From JAPUME01 sp964605715 (GTDB taxonomy: Bacteria > Acidobacteriota > Terriglobia > UBA7540 > JAPUME01), in contig CAZSDV010000004.1 of NCBI GenBank assembly GCA_964605715.1, positions 1 through 60,955 on the forward strand: DNA of 60,955 nucleotides, given 5' to 3'. Position 1 is the first letter of the stretch, and each line of letters opens with the position of its first letter. Made by a program: the position numbers and the translations under genes. The notes below the pieces were generated by a model, which did not search any database, was not told the origin of the DNA, and saw nothing but the letters and a program-made list of their open reading frames with translations. Positions 43,292 through 51,918 of the stretch are shown piece by piece.

Positions 43292-44734
43292 ATGGCGAAC
43301 AACATTGGAAAAGTAGTTGAGGTCATTGGTCCGGTTATCGTGGCCGAGTTTCCCGAAGGCTCACTTCCAGCTATCTACAACGCAGTTCGGATCACCTCTG
43401 AAGGTTTTGATGTGCCCACACCACTCGACATCATCCTGGAAGTAGAACAGCATCTCGGAGAAGGCCGCGTCAAATGCGTCGCTATGGAACCGACAGAAGG
43501 CATGGTGCGTGGCATGAAAGTCGAAGATAAAGGAGAACCCATAACTATTCCTGTGGGTAAGGCAACGCTAGGTCGCGTGATGAATGTTATCGGTGGAGAT
43601 GCCGATCGCCTTGGACCAATCATTTCAGATACCCATTTTCCCATCCATCGCCCCGCCCCAAAACTTGAAGACCAAAATACCAGCACGGAAATGTTTGAAA
43701 CAGGGCTTAAGGTGGTGGATCTTTTGGAACCCTACCTGAAGGGCGGAAAGACAGGTCTCTTCGGTGGGGCAGGTGTCGGAAAAACCGTGATCATTATGGA
43801 ACTAATCAATAACGTCGCTCTGAAACACGGCGGTGTCTCCGTATTTGCAGGTGTCGGAGAGCGTACGCGCGAAGGTAATGATCTTTGGCTCGAAATGACT
43901 GAGGCTGGTGTGATTACCCCAGGTGACTCGGAAAAATCTAAAGCCGCCCTAATCTACGGCCAGATGACTGAGCCGCCAGGCGCACGCCTGAGGGTAGGAC
44001 TGACAGGACTAACGGTCGCTGAATACTTTCGGGATGTAGCAAGTCAAGAAGTACTGCTGTTCATCGACAATATTTTTCGCTTCACACAGGCAGGGTCAGA
44101 AGTCTCAGCCCTACTAGGTCGAATGCCTTCAGCTGTTGGTTACCAGCCAAACTTACAAACTGAAATGGGAGAGCTCGAGGAAAGAATCACCTCGACGCGC
44201 AAAGGTTCGGTTACTTCAGTCCAAGCCATCTATGTGCCCGCTGATGATCTCACTGACCCAGCACCTGCCACTACATTTGCACACCTGGATGCCACTACAG
44301 TACTCTCTCGTCAAATTGCTGAGCTGGGGATCTACCCAGCGGTTGACCCACTGGCTTCAACCTCACGCATTCTTGATCCGCGCATACTTGGGCAGGACCA
44401 CTACAACGTAGCTCGTTCAGTTAAGGAAATTCTCCAAAAGTACAAAGAATTGCAAGACATCATTGCAATCCTCGGCGTAGACGAGCTTTCTGAAGAGGAT
44501 AAGGTTGCTGTGGCACGGGCGAGGAAAATCCAGAAGTTTCTCTCCCAACCATTTTTTGTAGCAGAAAAATTTACGGGCCTCAAGGGGCGCTACGTAAAAC
44601 TACAGGATACCATTGAAGGCTTTAAGCAGATCTCCAAGGGCCAGCACGATAATGTTCCCGAACAGGCCTTCTACATGGTAGGAACCATTGAAGAAGCACT
44701 AGAAAAGGCTGAGAAAATGAAGGATACACAATAA
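43292..44734 (+). CDS. atpD: F1 ATP synthase subunit beta
   Basis: 480 residues from ATG 43292 (AAAGAGG upstream); a frame from 43229 overlaps gamma and is disregarded. Start MANNIGKVVEVIGPVIVAEFPEG, P-loop GGAGVGKTVIIMELI, GVGERTREGNDL, LLFIDNIFRFTQAGSEVSALLGRMPSAVGYQP and the signature PAVDPLASTSR are all typical. Beta carries the catalytic nucleotide sites. A late-sector EKFTGLKGRYVKLQDTIEGFK is also conserved. Confidence 0.98.
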   Translation: MANNIGKVVEVIGPVIVAEFPEGSLPAIYNAVRITSEGFDVPTPLDIILEVEQHLGEGRVKCVAMEPTEGMVRGMKVEDKGEPITIPVGKATLGRVMNVIGGDADRLGPIISDTHFPIHRPAPKLEDQNTSTEMFETGLKVVDLLEPYLKGGKTGLFGGAGVGKTVIIMELINNVALKHGGVSVFAGVGERTREGNDLWLEMTEAGVITPGDSEKSKAALIYGQMTEPPGARLRVGLTGLTVAEYFRDVASQEVLLFIDNIFRFTQAGSEVSALLGRMPSAVGYQPNLQTEMGELEERITSTRKGSVTSVQAIYVPADDLTDPAPATTFAHLDATTVLSRQIAELGIYPAVDPLASTSRILDPRILGQDHYNVARSVKEILQKYKELQDIIAILGVDELSEEDKVAVARARKIQKFLSQPFFVAEKFTGLKGRYVKLQDTIEGFKQISKGQHDNVPEQAFYMVGTIEEALEKAEKMKDTQ

Positions 44735-44764
44735 ACTTATGACAATAGAGTTAAATAACTAAAC

Positions 44765-45187
44765 ATGGCAAATTCCTCATCTAAACCTATTAAACTTGAA
44801 ATCGTCACCCCAGATCGGGGAGTGGTCCGTGAGGAGGTTGAAGAAATTTCCACACCTGGAAAGGAAGGTTATCTTGGCATTCTTCCCGGCCACGCGCCGC
44901 TTCTCTCCGAGCTCCAGCCAGGAGAATTAACCTACAAGAAATCTGGACAAAACCATTATCTTGCCATTAATGGTGGATTTGCTGAAGTACTGCCGTACCG
45001 TGTCATCATCTTGACCCACGCTGCTGAGCTCAGCAACGAGGTAGATCGAGAGCGCGCCGAAAAAGCACGAGAGCGCGCCGAAAAACGTCTCGCTCGCTTC
45101 AACGACTCCACAGTTAATTTCCAGCGTGCACGGGCGGCCCTTGCGCGGGCTGTCACTCGACTACGCATATCAGATCGCATACCGTAA
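44765..45187 (+). CDS. atpC: F1 ATP synthase subunit epsilon
   Basis: 140 residues. N-terminal beta domain with LEIVTPDRGVVREEVEEISTPGKEGYLGILPGHAPLLSEL, then the two-helix C-terminal with DRERAEKARERAEKRLARFN, matches AtpC. Epsilon couples rotation and can inhibit hydrolysis. It is the last gene of the run; no terminator is evident in the 85 bases before the next gene. Confidence 0.95.
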   Translation: MANSSSKPIKLEIVTPDRGVVREEVEEISTPGKEGYLGILPGHAPLLSELQPGELTYKKSGQNHYLAINGGFAEVLPYRVIILTHAAELSNEVDRERAEKARERAEKRLARFNDSTVNFQRARAALARAVTRLRISDRIP

Positions 45188-45271
45188 CCACTCCCTCTTT
45201 GATGTAGGCTTGGAAGGTAATTCAAGATCGGTTAGACTGACTGCAAAATAAGCTAATCAAGACACCAAACC

Positions 45272-46168
45272 ATGCATCAACATACCCACCCAAGTGCGCC
45301 TAATCGAACGCTAAAAATTGCCCTGGTGGTCACAGTCCTACTGGTCACTGGTGAGATGATAGCAGGACGCTGGGCTTCTAGTCTGGCATTAATCTCTGAT
45401 GCCTGGCACAATCTAACAGATCTTCCTTCCATTGCCCTCGCGTTGCTAGCAGCCTTCATTGAACGGCGGCCGGCAGATCACCGAAAAACATATGGTTATC
45501 AACGAGCTGGTGTACTAGCTGCTTTCGTGAATTCACTTTTGCTGTTGGGTGTCGCGGCCTTTATCCTTTATGAAGCATACGTGCGTCTCCTGAATCCCGT
45601 TCCAATTCTAACAGGCGTAATGGTCGCCGTAGGCTTGAGTGCCCTAGTCATAAACGGAGGTATCTCCTGGGGACTTGCTTCAAAAAGCCGCGAAGATATT
45701 AATCTGCGCGCCATATTTATTCACAATCTAGGAGATGCAGCCTCGAATCTAGGTATCGTGGTAGGTGCAATCGCAATTCACTCTACAGGCTTGAGCATTA
45801 TCGCCCCGGTACTGTCTGTCAGTATCAGTGGCATGATTGGGTGGAGTGCATGGGGGATTCTACGAGAAACATCAAACATATTGCTCGAGGGATTGCCGAG
45901 GGGAATAGACTTGCTGACCGTAGCGCAGCAAATGCTCACTGTGCCTGGAGTACAGGAAGTCCACGACGTACACATTTGGAGTCTTAATTCCAATCGCCAT
46001 GCCCTTTCCTGTCACGTGTTAATTCTTGACATGGTAACCTCAGAAAGCGAAAAGATCCGCTTACGCTTGCAACAGTTGCTAGTTACCGAATTCAATATCA
46101 CTCACTGCACCATCCAATTTGAACATACCAATACAATAGGTAAATATCACAGTATCCCAAAAACCTAA
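45272..46168 (+). CDS. Cation diffusion facilitator (CzcD/ZitB-like)
   Basis: 298 residues with about six membrane segments. The His-rich start MHQHTHPSA is short. Helix 2 carries LISDAWHNLTDLPSIALAL with metal site H and D, and the later IHNLGDAASNLGIVVGAI has the second HxxxD site, as in zinc transporters of the CDF family. A cytosolic C-terminal domain ends QEVHDVHIWSLNSNRHALSCHV. It exports Zn or a similar divalent metal by proton antiport. No metal regulator is adjacent. Confidence 0.9.
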   Translation: MHQHTHPSAPNRTLKIALVVTVLLVTGEMIAGRWASSLALISDAWHNLTDLPSIALALLAAFIERRPADHRKTYGYQRAGVLAAFVNSLLLLGVAAFILYEAYVRLLNPVPILTGVMVAVGLSALVINGGISWGLASKSREDINLRAIFIHNLGDAASNLGIVVGAIAIHSTGLSIIAPVLSVSISGMIGWSAWGILRETSNILLEGLPRGIDLLTVAQQMLTVPGVQEVHDVHIWSLNSNRHALSCHVLILDMVTSESEKIRLRLQQLLVTEFNITHCTIQFEHTNTIGKYHSIPKT

Positions 46169-46280
46169 CTGTCCTTAATCCTCCGAGTAGCCTTCCCTGG
46201 CTTAATTTTGGCACTATAAAAGCAGCGTCATAGAGGTGGATTAGAAGTACGCCTCCTGATGGACCAGAACCACCTACGAT

Positions 46281-46988
46281 TCAACGGAGTTCGAAAACTA
46301 GAAAATACTGGTGGGGCAAAAAATCGTATTCTTCGACCAAATGGAATCCAGCCTGCTCGATTTCTTCAATCATATTCCTGCGGGAAATTTTCATCTCAGG
46401 TGGAGGAGAGGGCACAGGCAAAGGTCGCTCGTAAAAATCAACAATAACGAGGCGGCCTCCCTTTTTCAATGCCCGAGTAATACGAGGATAGTAGCGGTCA
46501 CGATTTTCAATATGATGGATGGTATTGCACATGAAAATCATATCAACTGATGAAACACCCAACCTTGGGTTGTTAAAGGTAGCTTGAACGGCCTCAAGGT
46601 TTTCAAGTCCTTCTTTGTTTGCACGCCACATAACATAGTTGCGCATGTCGGGATCGACATCTACGGCGTATACCTTTCCTGCCTCCTTCACGGCGCGAGC
46701 AAAACGGATCGCAAAATAGCCTGAACCTGAACCGATATCAGCGACTCGTTGTCCGCTCTTGAGCTTCAATCGCTTGACTATCCAATCGGGCTTTTGCCAC
46801 TCTTTTCGGGAAGGAGATTCCAGGCTGCGAATGTAGTTTGTCCTGGAACCGGTAGGAGGCTGACCTTGCGGTGAAGCCTGAATTGCAAAAGGCAGAACGC
46901 CAATCATTATCGCAATCACCACCAAAATTCTTACCGCAAGTGTTATCGGGAACATTTTTCGTCTTCTGGGTTCATTTGTCATGAACAT
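46281..46988 (-). CDS. Methyltransferase domain protein with N-terminal signal or anchor
   Basis: About 235 residues from ATG 46988 (AAGGG nine bases ahead). The N-terminus is basic (EPRRRK) and followed by a hydrophobic stretch ITLAVRILVVIAIMIGVLPFAIQA, so it is either secreted or anchored to the inner membrane. The rest is a class I SAM methyltransferase: VADIGSGSGYFAIRFARAV, YAVDVDPDM, MIFMCNTIHHIENRDRYY and LKKGGRLVIVDFYERP. A SAM-dependent domain outside the cytosol would be odd, so a cytosolic domain tethered at the membrane is likelier. Substrate unknown. Confidence 0.8.
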   Translation of the reverse strand: MFMTNEPRRRKMFPITLAVRILVVIAIMIGVLPFAIQASPQGQPPTGSRTNYIRSLESPSRKEWQKPDWIVKRLKLKSGQRVADIGSGSGYFAIRFARAVKEAGKVYAVDVDPDMRNYVMWRANKEGLENLEAVQATFNNPRLGVSSVDMIFMCNTIHHIENRDRYYPRITRALKKGGRLVIVDFYERPLPVPSPPPEMKISRRNMIEEIEQAGFHLVEEYDFLPHQYFLVFELR

Positions 46989-47007
46989 GTCATACAACCC
47001 TTAAATT

Positions 47008-48312
47008 TTATGTTTCTTTCGTGGATGCCTTCCGGTCAGGGGGTAAGATATTTTCCTGTCCTCCCAAGTATGGGCGCAATGCCTCTGGGATGGCTATGGA
47101 GCCATCAGCCTGCTGGAAATTTTCAATTAGCGCAACCCATGTGCGACCCACAGCCAAACCGCTACCATTCAATGTATGCACAAGTTCGGTTTTTCCTGAT
47201 TTGCCAGGCCGGTACCGTATACTCGCACGCCGAGCTTGAAAATCACCAAAGTTGCTGCAGGAAGAAATTTCTTTGTACTCACCGAGCGAAGGAAGCCAAA
47301 CTTCAATGTCATAGGTTTTAGCCGAAGAAAATCCCATATCTCCTGTGCACAAAGCCATAACTCGGTAGGGCAAACCGAGACGCTGAAGAATAATTTCTGC
47401 ATGACTGGTTAAGGTTTCAAGCTCGTCAAGTGATCGCTCCGGCATGGAAAAGGTAACGAGCTCCACCTTTTGAAACTGGTGCTGGCGGATTATCCCACGC
47501 ACATCTTTACCATAGGAGCCAGCTTCGCTGCGAAAACAGGGCGTCCAGGCGCAATAGCGTACTGGAAGCTGCCCACGTTCAATAATTTCATTACGGTGAA
47601 GGTTGGTGAGAGGTACTTCTGCAGTAGGAATCAACCAATAATCTGTTCCCTCCAAGCGAAACAGATCATCAGAAAATTTAGGTAGATTTCCGGTACTGTA
47701 GCAACTAGCTGAGTTTACTAAAAAGGGTGGCAAGGTTTCAGTATAACCATGTTCTTTGGTATGGATATCGAGCATGAAGTTGGCCAGTGCCCTCTCCAGC
47801 CTGGCTCCTAATCCAGAATAGACGGCAAACCGCCCGCCAGCAATCTTCGCTGCCCGCTCGAAATCCAAAATACCAAGGGAGGGGCCCAGCTCCCAGTGTG
47901 CCTTGGGTTCAAAATCAAATTTCCTAGGGTCACCCCAGTAGCGGATTTCTTTGTTCTCATGTGACCCACGACCAACGGGAACAGTGGAATGGGGAATATT
48001 AGGAATTCCTAGAAGAAGATCCTGAACTTTTTTTTCCGCCTGGCTAACTTGTTCCTCAAGTTCCTTTATCTCCTCGTTTAATTGTTTCATTTCCTTAATA
48101 AGAGGAGATGCATCCTGTTTCTGTTTTTTTAAGACTGCAATCTGCTCGGAACTCTTGTTGCGGTGCGCCTTCCTTTGCTCAACCTCGGACAGGAGTCTGC
48201 GCCGATTTTGGTCAAATTCCTCAAAATTACCGAGCAAGTCAGCGACACCTCGCTCACGTATCTTCTGTCGAATCCATTCCAGGTTTTCTCTTACGTAGAG
48301 GAGTTCAAGCAT
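47008..48312 (-). CDS. serS: Seryl-tRNA synthetase
   Basis: 434 residues from ATG 48312; 48345 would add 11. N-terminal coiled-coil arm (residues 30-105) has the tRNA-binding helices. The class II core shows GNLPKFSDDLFRLEG, LIPTAEVPLTNLH, motif 2 CFRSEAGSYGKDVRGIIRQHQF and motif 3 GSGLAVGRTWVALIEN. The enzyme charges tRNA-Ser and tRNA-Sec. It is 19 bases upstream of the methyltransferase on the same strand. A near-consensus promoter lies 85-113 bases upstream. Confidence 0.97.
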   Translation of the reverse strand: MLELLYVRENLEWIRQKIRERGVADLLGNFEEFDQNRRRLLSEVEQRKAHRNKSSEQIAVLKKQKQDASPLIKEMKQLNEEIKELEEQVSQAEKKVQDLLLGIPNIPHSTVPVGRGSHENKEIRYWGDPRKFDFEPKAHWELGPSLGILDFERAAKIAGGRFAVYSGLGARLERALANFMLDIHTKEHGYTETLPPFLVNSASCYSTGNLPKFSDDLFRLEGTDYWLIPTAEVPLTNLHRNEIIERGQLPVRYCAWTPCFRSEAGSYGKDVRGIIRQHQFQKVELVTFSMPERSLDELETLTSHAEIILQRLGLPYRVMALCTGDMGFSSAKTYDIEVWLPSLGEYKEISSCSNFGDFQARRASIRYRPGKSGKTELVHTLNGSGLAVGRTWVALIENFQQADGSIAIPEALRPYLGGQENILPPDRKASTKET

Positions 48313-48396
48313 TATATTTCCAAGTTGCCATGGGCCAACTTCCATTTTTAAGAAATTTCGAGAAAAACACCAAACAGCAAAAAAATAGCGAGACCT

Positions 48397-48425
48397 AATC
48401 TAAGCGAGAGGGGGGCGCGTGTCAA
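48397..48425 (-). promoter_or_regulatory. serS promoter
   Basis: On the minus strand TTGACA (48425-48420) and TAGATT (48402-48397) are 17 bases apart, a near-consensus housekeeping-type promoter. The transcript start would be near 48390, giving a leader of about 78 bases before the ATG at 48312. Confidence 0.7.
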
Positions 48426-48586
48426 TGCAGCAAGGAATGCAAAAATATTTATTTTACCCACCAAGCCTTAGGTTCTCGAAATCACACTTCTTTCCTGGCA
48501 TACCAGTCAATCTAAGTTTTTCCCCTTAATTTTAAGGTTAAATTAGCTCCATGTATTTCGTTTTCGTGAGCCAAGCCTTGCTTGGC

Positions 48587-48617
48587 AAAAACTGGAGGTG
48601 GGCCCGGCAAACTCCAG
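48587..48617 (-). terminator. Terminator downstream of the lipoprotein gene
   Basis: On the minus strand the stem CTGGAG/CTCCAG (48617-48612 with 48597-48592) is followed by five T (plus-strand A run 48587-48591). It lies 134 bases past the lipoprotein stop and upstream of the serS promoter. Next to it a 7-base hairpin (GCCAAGC/GCTTGGC, 48570-48586) also occurs. Confidence 0.55.
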
Positions 48618-48750
48618 AGATCACAACAGCTAAGGCGTCAACCAAAAAGATCTTAGGGGAAACTCATTGGGAAAGAACAGGGCAAGCCTCATGTCATATT
48701 GACTCAAAAGATCCACTCGCACCAAGGAACCAGAAGTCTGAGGTCCACCC

Positions 48751-49644
48751 TTAACTGCTCGACTTCCTTGCAATCTTAATATCTTTCGCGATGCCAATCG
48801 CAACTTTTTCCAAGCCTTTATCAGGCTTTTGCTTCAGTATATCTAATACTTTCTGTGTAACAGCATCAGCTCTGTCACAAACAGCAATTCGGATGCGATT
48901 TTCACGCGTTCCTTTGGGGCCGAAGATTTCGGTGATCTCCACGAGCTGGCGTGCCAGGAAGAGGCTAAAAACCACATTGGACACCTTGGCTGAGCCTTGC
49001 TTGAGCGTCACGGTCAGATTACCCTTGTCAATCCCAAGGGCTCCAATAAGTGAACGGCGCACGCGTATCCGAATAGCCTTTAATTCGGCTTCGGCATGCT
49101 CTGAATCCTCAAGGTGCATCCCTGCCAGCACCTTTGCAAGCTCCTGATTGGAGGTGGGAGGTTCGATCGCCGGATAAGGAAGCTCAACGGTTAAATTTTT
49201 GACTTCGCTATCTTTTTGAGTTTGAAGAAAGCGGGTGGAAAGTTCAGCTAATTGCAGGCCATGGGTTTTTGCATATTGATAGTAGTCATAACGACGCCTC
49301 GAATATTCAGGCCTTCCTGAGGGACCCTTTAGCTTTTTAATTCCATCTCGATACCCCTCGGCCAATTCCTTGTAGCCTTGAGCCAGGCCGCTCATCAGGA
49401 TTGCACTCGCCACCTGTCCTCGCTCAGTAAACTCGGTTGGTGGATTAGCCTCAGCTAGTTCGATCGCTAACTCCAGTGATCGGTCAAAACTTGAACGGCC
49501 AAACATAATTTTGGCATCATCGTTTACCTTGGCAAACCCCGTTAGACGCTCTACTGGCGGAGAACAAGACCCCAGGACTAATATAACCAGAGCATTTCCT
49601 AAGGTAGCCTGAAGGGCTCCACGATAAAGTTGGTTACAGCTCAT
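48751..49644 (-). CDS. Putative lipoprotein of unknown function
   Basis: About 297 residues from ATG 49644, with GGGAGGT seven bases upstream. The N-terminus has a hydrophobic segment (ALVILVLGSC) ending in LGSC, a lipobox with Cys as the lipidation site. The remainder is helical and hydrophilic with no domain I recognise; a basic C-terminus ends IKIARKSSS. The final part (KVSNVVFSLFLARQLVEI and IAVCDRADAVTQKVLDIL) looks like an alpha/beta segment. It stands alone. Function unknown. A good promoter and terminator surround it. Confidence 0.72.
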   Translation of the reverse strand: MSCNQLYRGALQATLGNALVILVLGSCSPPVERLTGFAKVNDDAKIMFGRSSFDRSLELAIELAEANPPTEFTERGQVASAILMSGLAQGYKELAEGYRDGIKKLKGPSGRPEYSRRRYDYYQYAKTHGLQLAELSTRFLQTQKDSEVKNLTVELPYPAIEPPTSNQELAKVLAGMHLEDSEHAEAELKAIRIRVRRSLIGALGIDKGNLTVTLKQGSAKVSNVVFSLFLARQLVEITEIFGPKGTRENRIRIAVCDRADAVTQKVLDILKQKPDKGLEKVAIGIAKDIKIARKSSS

Positions 49645-49751
49645 CAAAACACCTCCCTTTGGCCGAACTGGGCTGGCTTGGCCCCAACACATAAAAGCCC
49701 TTTCGATTAGAATATTAATCAGCGACTAAGTGTAACTTCCCTTCCGGGCTC

Positions 49752-49780
49752 ACTATAATCCAGCACAAAACTGATTTCAA
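49752..49780 (-). promoter_or_regulatory. Promoter of the lipoprotein gene
   Basis: On the minus strand TTGAAA (49780-49775) and TATAGT (49757-49752) are 17 bases apart. The leader to ATG 49644 would be about 100 bases. Confidence 0.65.
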
Positions 49781-50188
49781 CTCTGGACCACAAGCAAAAT
49801 TCCACATGAACAACCTCTCACCAGAAAAGACCCGAAGGGCAATAGGAAAAAACTGCAAATTGTTTTCCATGTCAATTATGGATCAGATTCACACACTTCC
49901 GTATCTACATTGGCCAAATACTGCCCAGAAATTATCTTAAGTTTTGCACGGCAGAAACTTCGCGTTTCCTTGCATTGGTATGGGCACGCTGCAAAGTATT
50001 GTCATGGGTTTAGGCAAAGACATTTCGTCTATCCACAAAAGCTGAGCCTTGTAATTTTTTAAATTATCGTTGTCCAATCACGCCTTTCGTTGACACTCAC
50101 GAATCACTCTCCTATAATCCAAACTTTCCACATGTGTTGTGGTTTTTTCTTGCCTCCTGCCCGTGGAGGACCTGAGTGCCTGGAATCA
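49781..50188. other. Divergent intergenic region with lysS promoter
   Basis: About 400 bases upstream of lysS. Apart from the promoter at 50090 I see no gene, tRNA or repeat. The stretch 49800-50050 is AT rich and without clear structure. Confidence 0.5.
50090..50118 (+). promoter_or_regulatory. lysS promoter, perfect consensus
   Basis: TTGACA (50090-50095) and TATAAT (50113-50118) exactly 17 bases apart, all twelve bases matching sigma-70 consensus. Transcription should begin near 50125, about 64 bases before the ATG at 50189. Confidence 0.8.
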
Positions 50189-51721
50189 ATGTCCGACCAA
50201 CCTATCCCCGAACAACGGCTGAAAAAACTCGAAGCCATCATTGGGCTCGGATATGAAGCCTTCCCTAGCCGCTTCAATCCAACCCACCCCATTGATGAGA
50301 TCGTAGTTAAATATAATTCCACGACCAAGGAAGTGCTGGCCAGCGATAAGGTCCAAGTACGCCTGGGAGGTCGCATAATGACCATCCGTGGCCACGGGAA
50401 AGCCGGATTTGCTGACCTGGCCTTAGGGGGCCAACGAATCCAAATCTACGCACGGCGTGATTCCTTAGGTGAGAAAGGTTTCTCACTCTACAAATTACTG
50501 GACTTGGGCGACTGGGTGGGCGTTGAAGGCTATCTTTTCAGGACCAAAACCGAGCAGCTTACCGTTCACGTGGAAAAACTGCACTTCCTCTCAAAAGCGC
50601 TACTTCCCTTGCCAGAAAAATGGCACGGCTTAACTGATGTTGAGTTGCGCTATCGGCAACGATATATGGACTTGGCTTCGAATCCTGACACACAGAATCG
50701 CTTTGTTAAGCGCAGTCGGATGATCCACAGCTTACGTACACTCCTCGAATCAAGAGGTTTTTTTGAGGTGGAAACACCAATGATGCAGTCAGTGCCAGGA
50801 GGTGCGCTGGCTCGACCATTCAAAACGCACCACCATGCCCTGGATATTGATCTTTTCATGCGTATTGCACCGGAGCTTTACTTGAAGCGGCTGATCGTCG
50901 GTGGTTTTGAGCGTGTTTTCGAGATTAATCGAAGTTTCCGAAATGAAGGGATCTCGACTCAGCACAATCCAGAATTCACAATGCTTGAGCTATACCAGGC
51001 CTTTACTGATTACCAAGATATCATGGGATTAACTGAAGAACTGATTCGTGGGGCAGCGGAGGCCACCACAAGCAGTTTAGAAATTTCATACATTGATAAA
51101 CCTATATCCTTTTCCAAATTCTCCCGCTACACCCTACGAGAAGCTATCTGTGAGTTTTGGCCTGGCAAGCAGGAAAAACCAAAACTTGAAGATTTCCAAG
51201 ACGAAGCGAGTTTGAAGCGGTGGGCTGAGGAGTATAACCGGTGGGCCTCTCAAACCGGAGCCAGCAACCTGGACATTCCTGAGGGCACTCCAGCAGGAAA
51301 ATTACTGGCGAGTCTATTTGAAGTCGTCTGTGAGAAACACCTCTGGCAACCGACCTTTATTCAGGATTTCCCGATCGAGGTTTCACCCCTCGCAAAGCAA
51401 AAACCTGACGAACCAAAATTCGTGGAGCGATTTGAGCTATACATTGCTGGCATGGAAGTGGCCAACGCCTTCAGTGAATTAAACGATCCCGTCGAACAGC
51501 GTCGTCGATTCGAAGATCAACAGTCCAGCCGTGAAAAGGGTGACATGGAGGCCCATGCCATTGATGAGGATTATGTGCGCGCCCTGAGCTACGGCATGCC
51601 CCCAACCGGAGGCTTAGGCATCGGCATTGACCGCTTAGCCATGATTTTGACCAACGCACCTTCCATCCGGGATGTCATTCTATTTCCTCTCTTGCGCCCT
51701 GAAAAAATCAAATCTCATTAG
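50189..51721 (+). CDS. lysS: Lysyl-tRNA synthetase, class II
   Basis: 510 residues from ATG 50189; upstream frame overlaps the promoter and is disregarded. N-terminal OB fold (VQVRLGGRIMTIRGHGKAGF), then class II core: RYRQRYMDLASNPDTQNRF, MMQSVPGGALARPFKTHHHAL, IAPELYLKRLIVGGFERVFEINRSFRNEGI (motif 2) and GIGIDRLAMIL (motif 3). It charges tRNA-Lys. A 197-base spacer with a C9 run separates it from lolC. Confidence 0.97.
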   Translation: MSDQPIPEQRLKKLEAIIGLGYEAFPSRFNPTHPIDEIVVKYNSTTKEVLASDKVQVRLGGRIMTIRGHGKAGFADLALGGQRIQIYARRDSLGEKGFSLYKLLDLGDWVGVEGYLFRTKTEQLTVHVEKLHFLSKALLPLPEKWHGLTDVELRYRQRYMDLASNPDTQNRFVKRSRMIHSLRTLLESRGFFEVETPMMQSVPGGALARPFKTHHHALDIDLFMRIAPELYLKRLIVGGFERVFEINRSFRNEGISTQHNPEFTMLELYQAFTDYQDIMGLTEELIRGAAEATTSSLEISYIDKPISFSKFSRYTLREAICEFWPGKQEKPKLEDFQDEASLKRWAEEYNRWASQTGASNLDIPEGTPAGKLLASLFEVVCEKHLWQPTFIQDFPIEVSPLAKQKPDEPKFVERFELYIAGMEVANAFSELNDPVEQRRRFEDQQSSREKGDMEAHAIDEDYVRALSYGMPPTGGLGIGIDRLAMILTNAPSIRDVILFPLLRPEKIKSH

Positions 51722-51918
51722 GAAGCCGCCCCCCCCCTCAAGACCCGGCAGTAATCGGATGCATATTTCATGGAAATAGGCTTAATTTTTTCCCTGGACA
51801 ACGCACCTGAGACAGAAAAATATGTAAATTCAGGTAAAGGGAAAATCAGGTTTGTTTGAGATTTCACACTTCTCCTTTCAAAAAGCCGTCCAACTCAGTC
51901 ATAATTCTACTCTAAGAT

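Noticed and set aside
48551..48754. 67-codon plus-strand frame
   Set aside because: It contains the terminator hairpins of the minus strand, has no ribosome site and no protein-like pattern.
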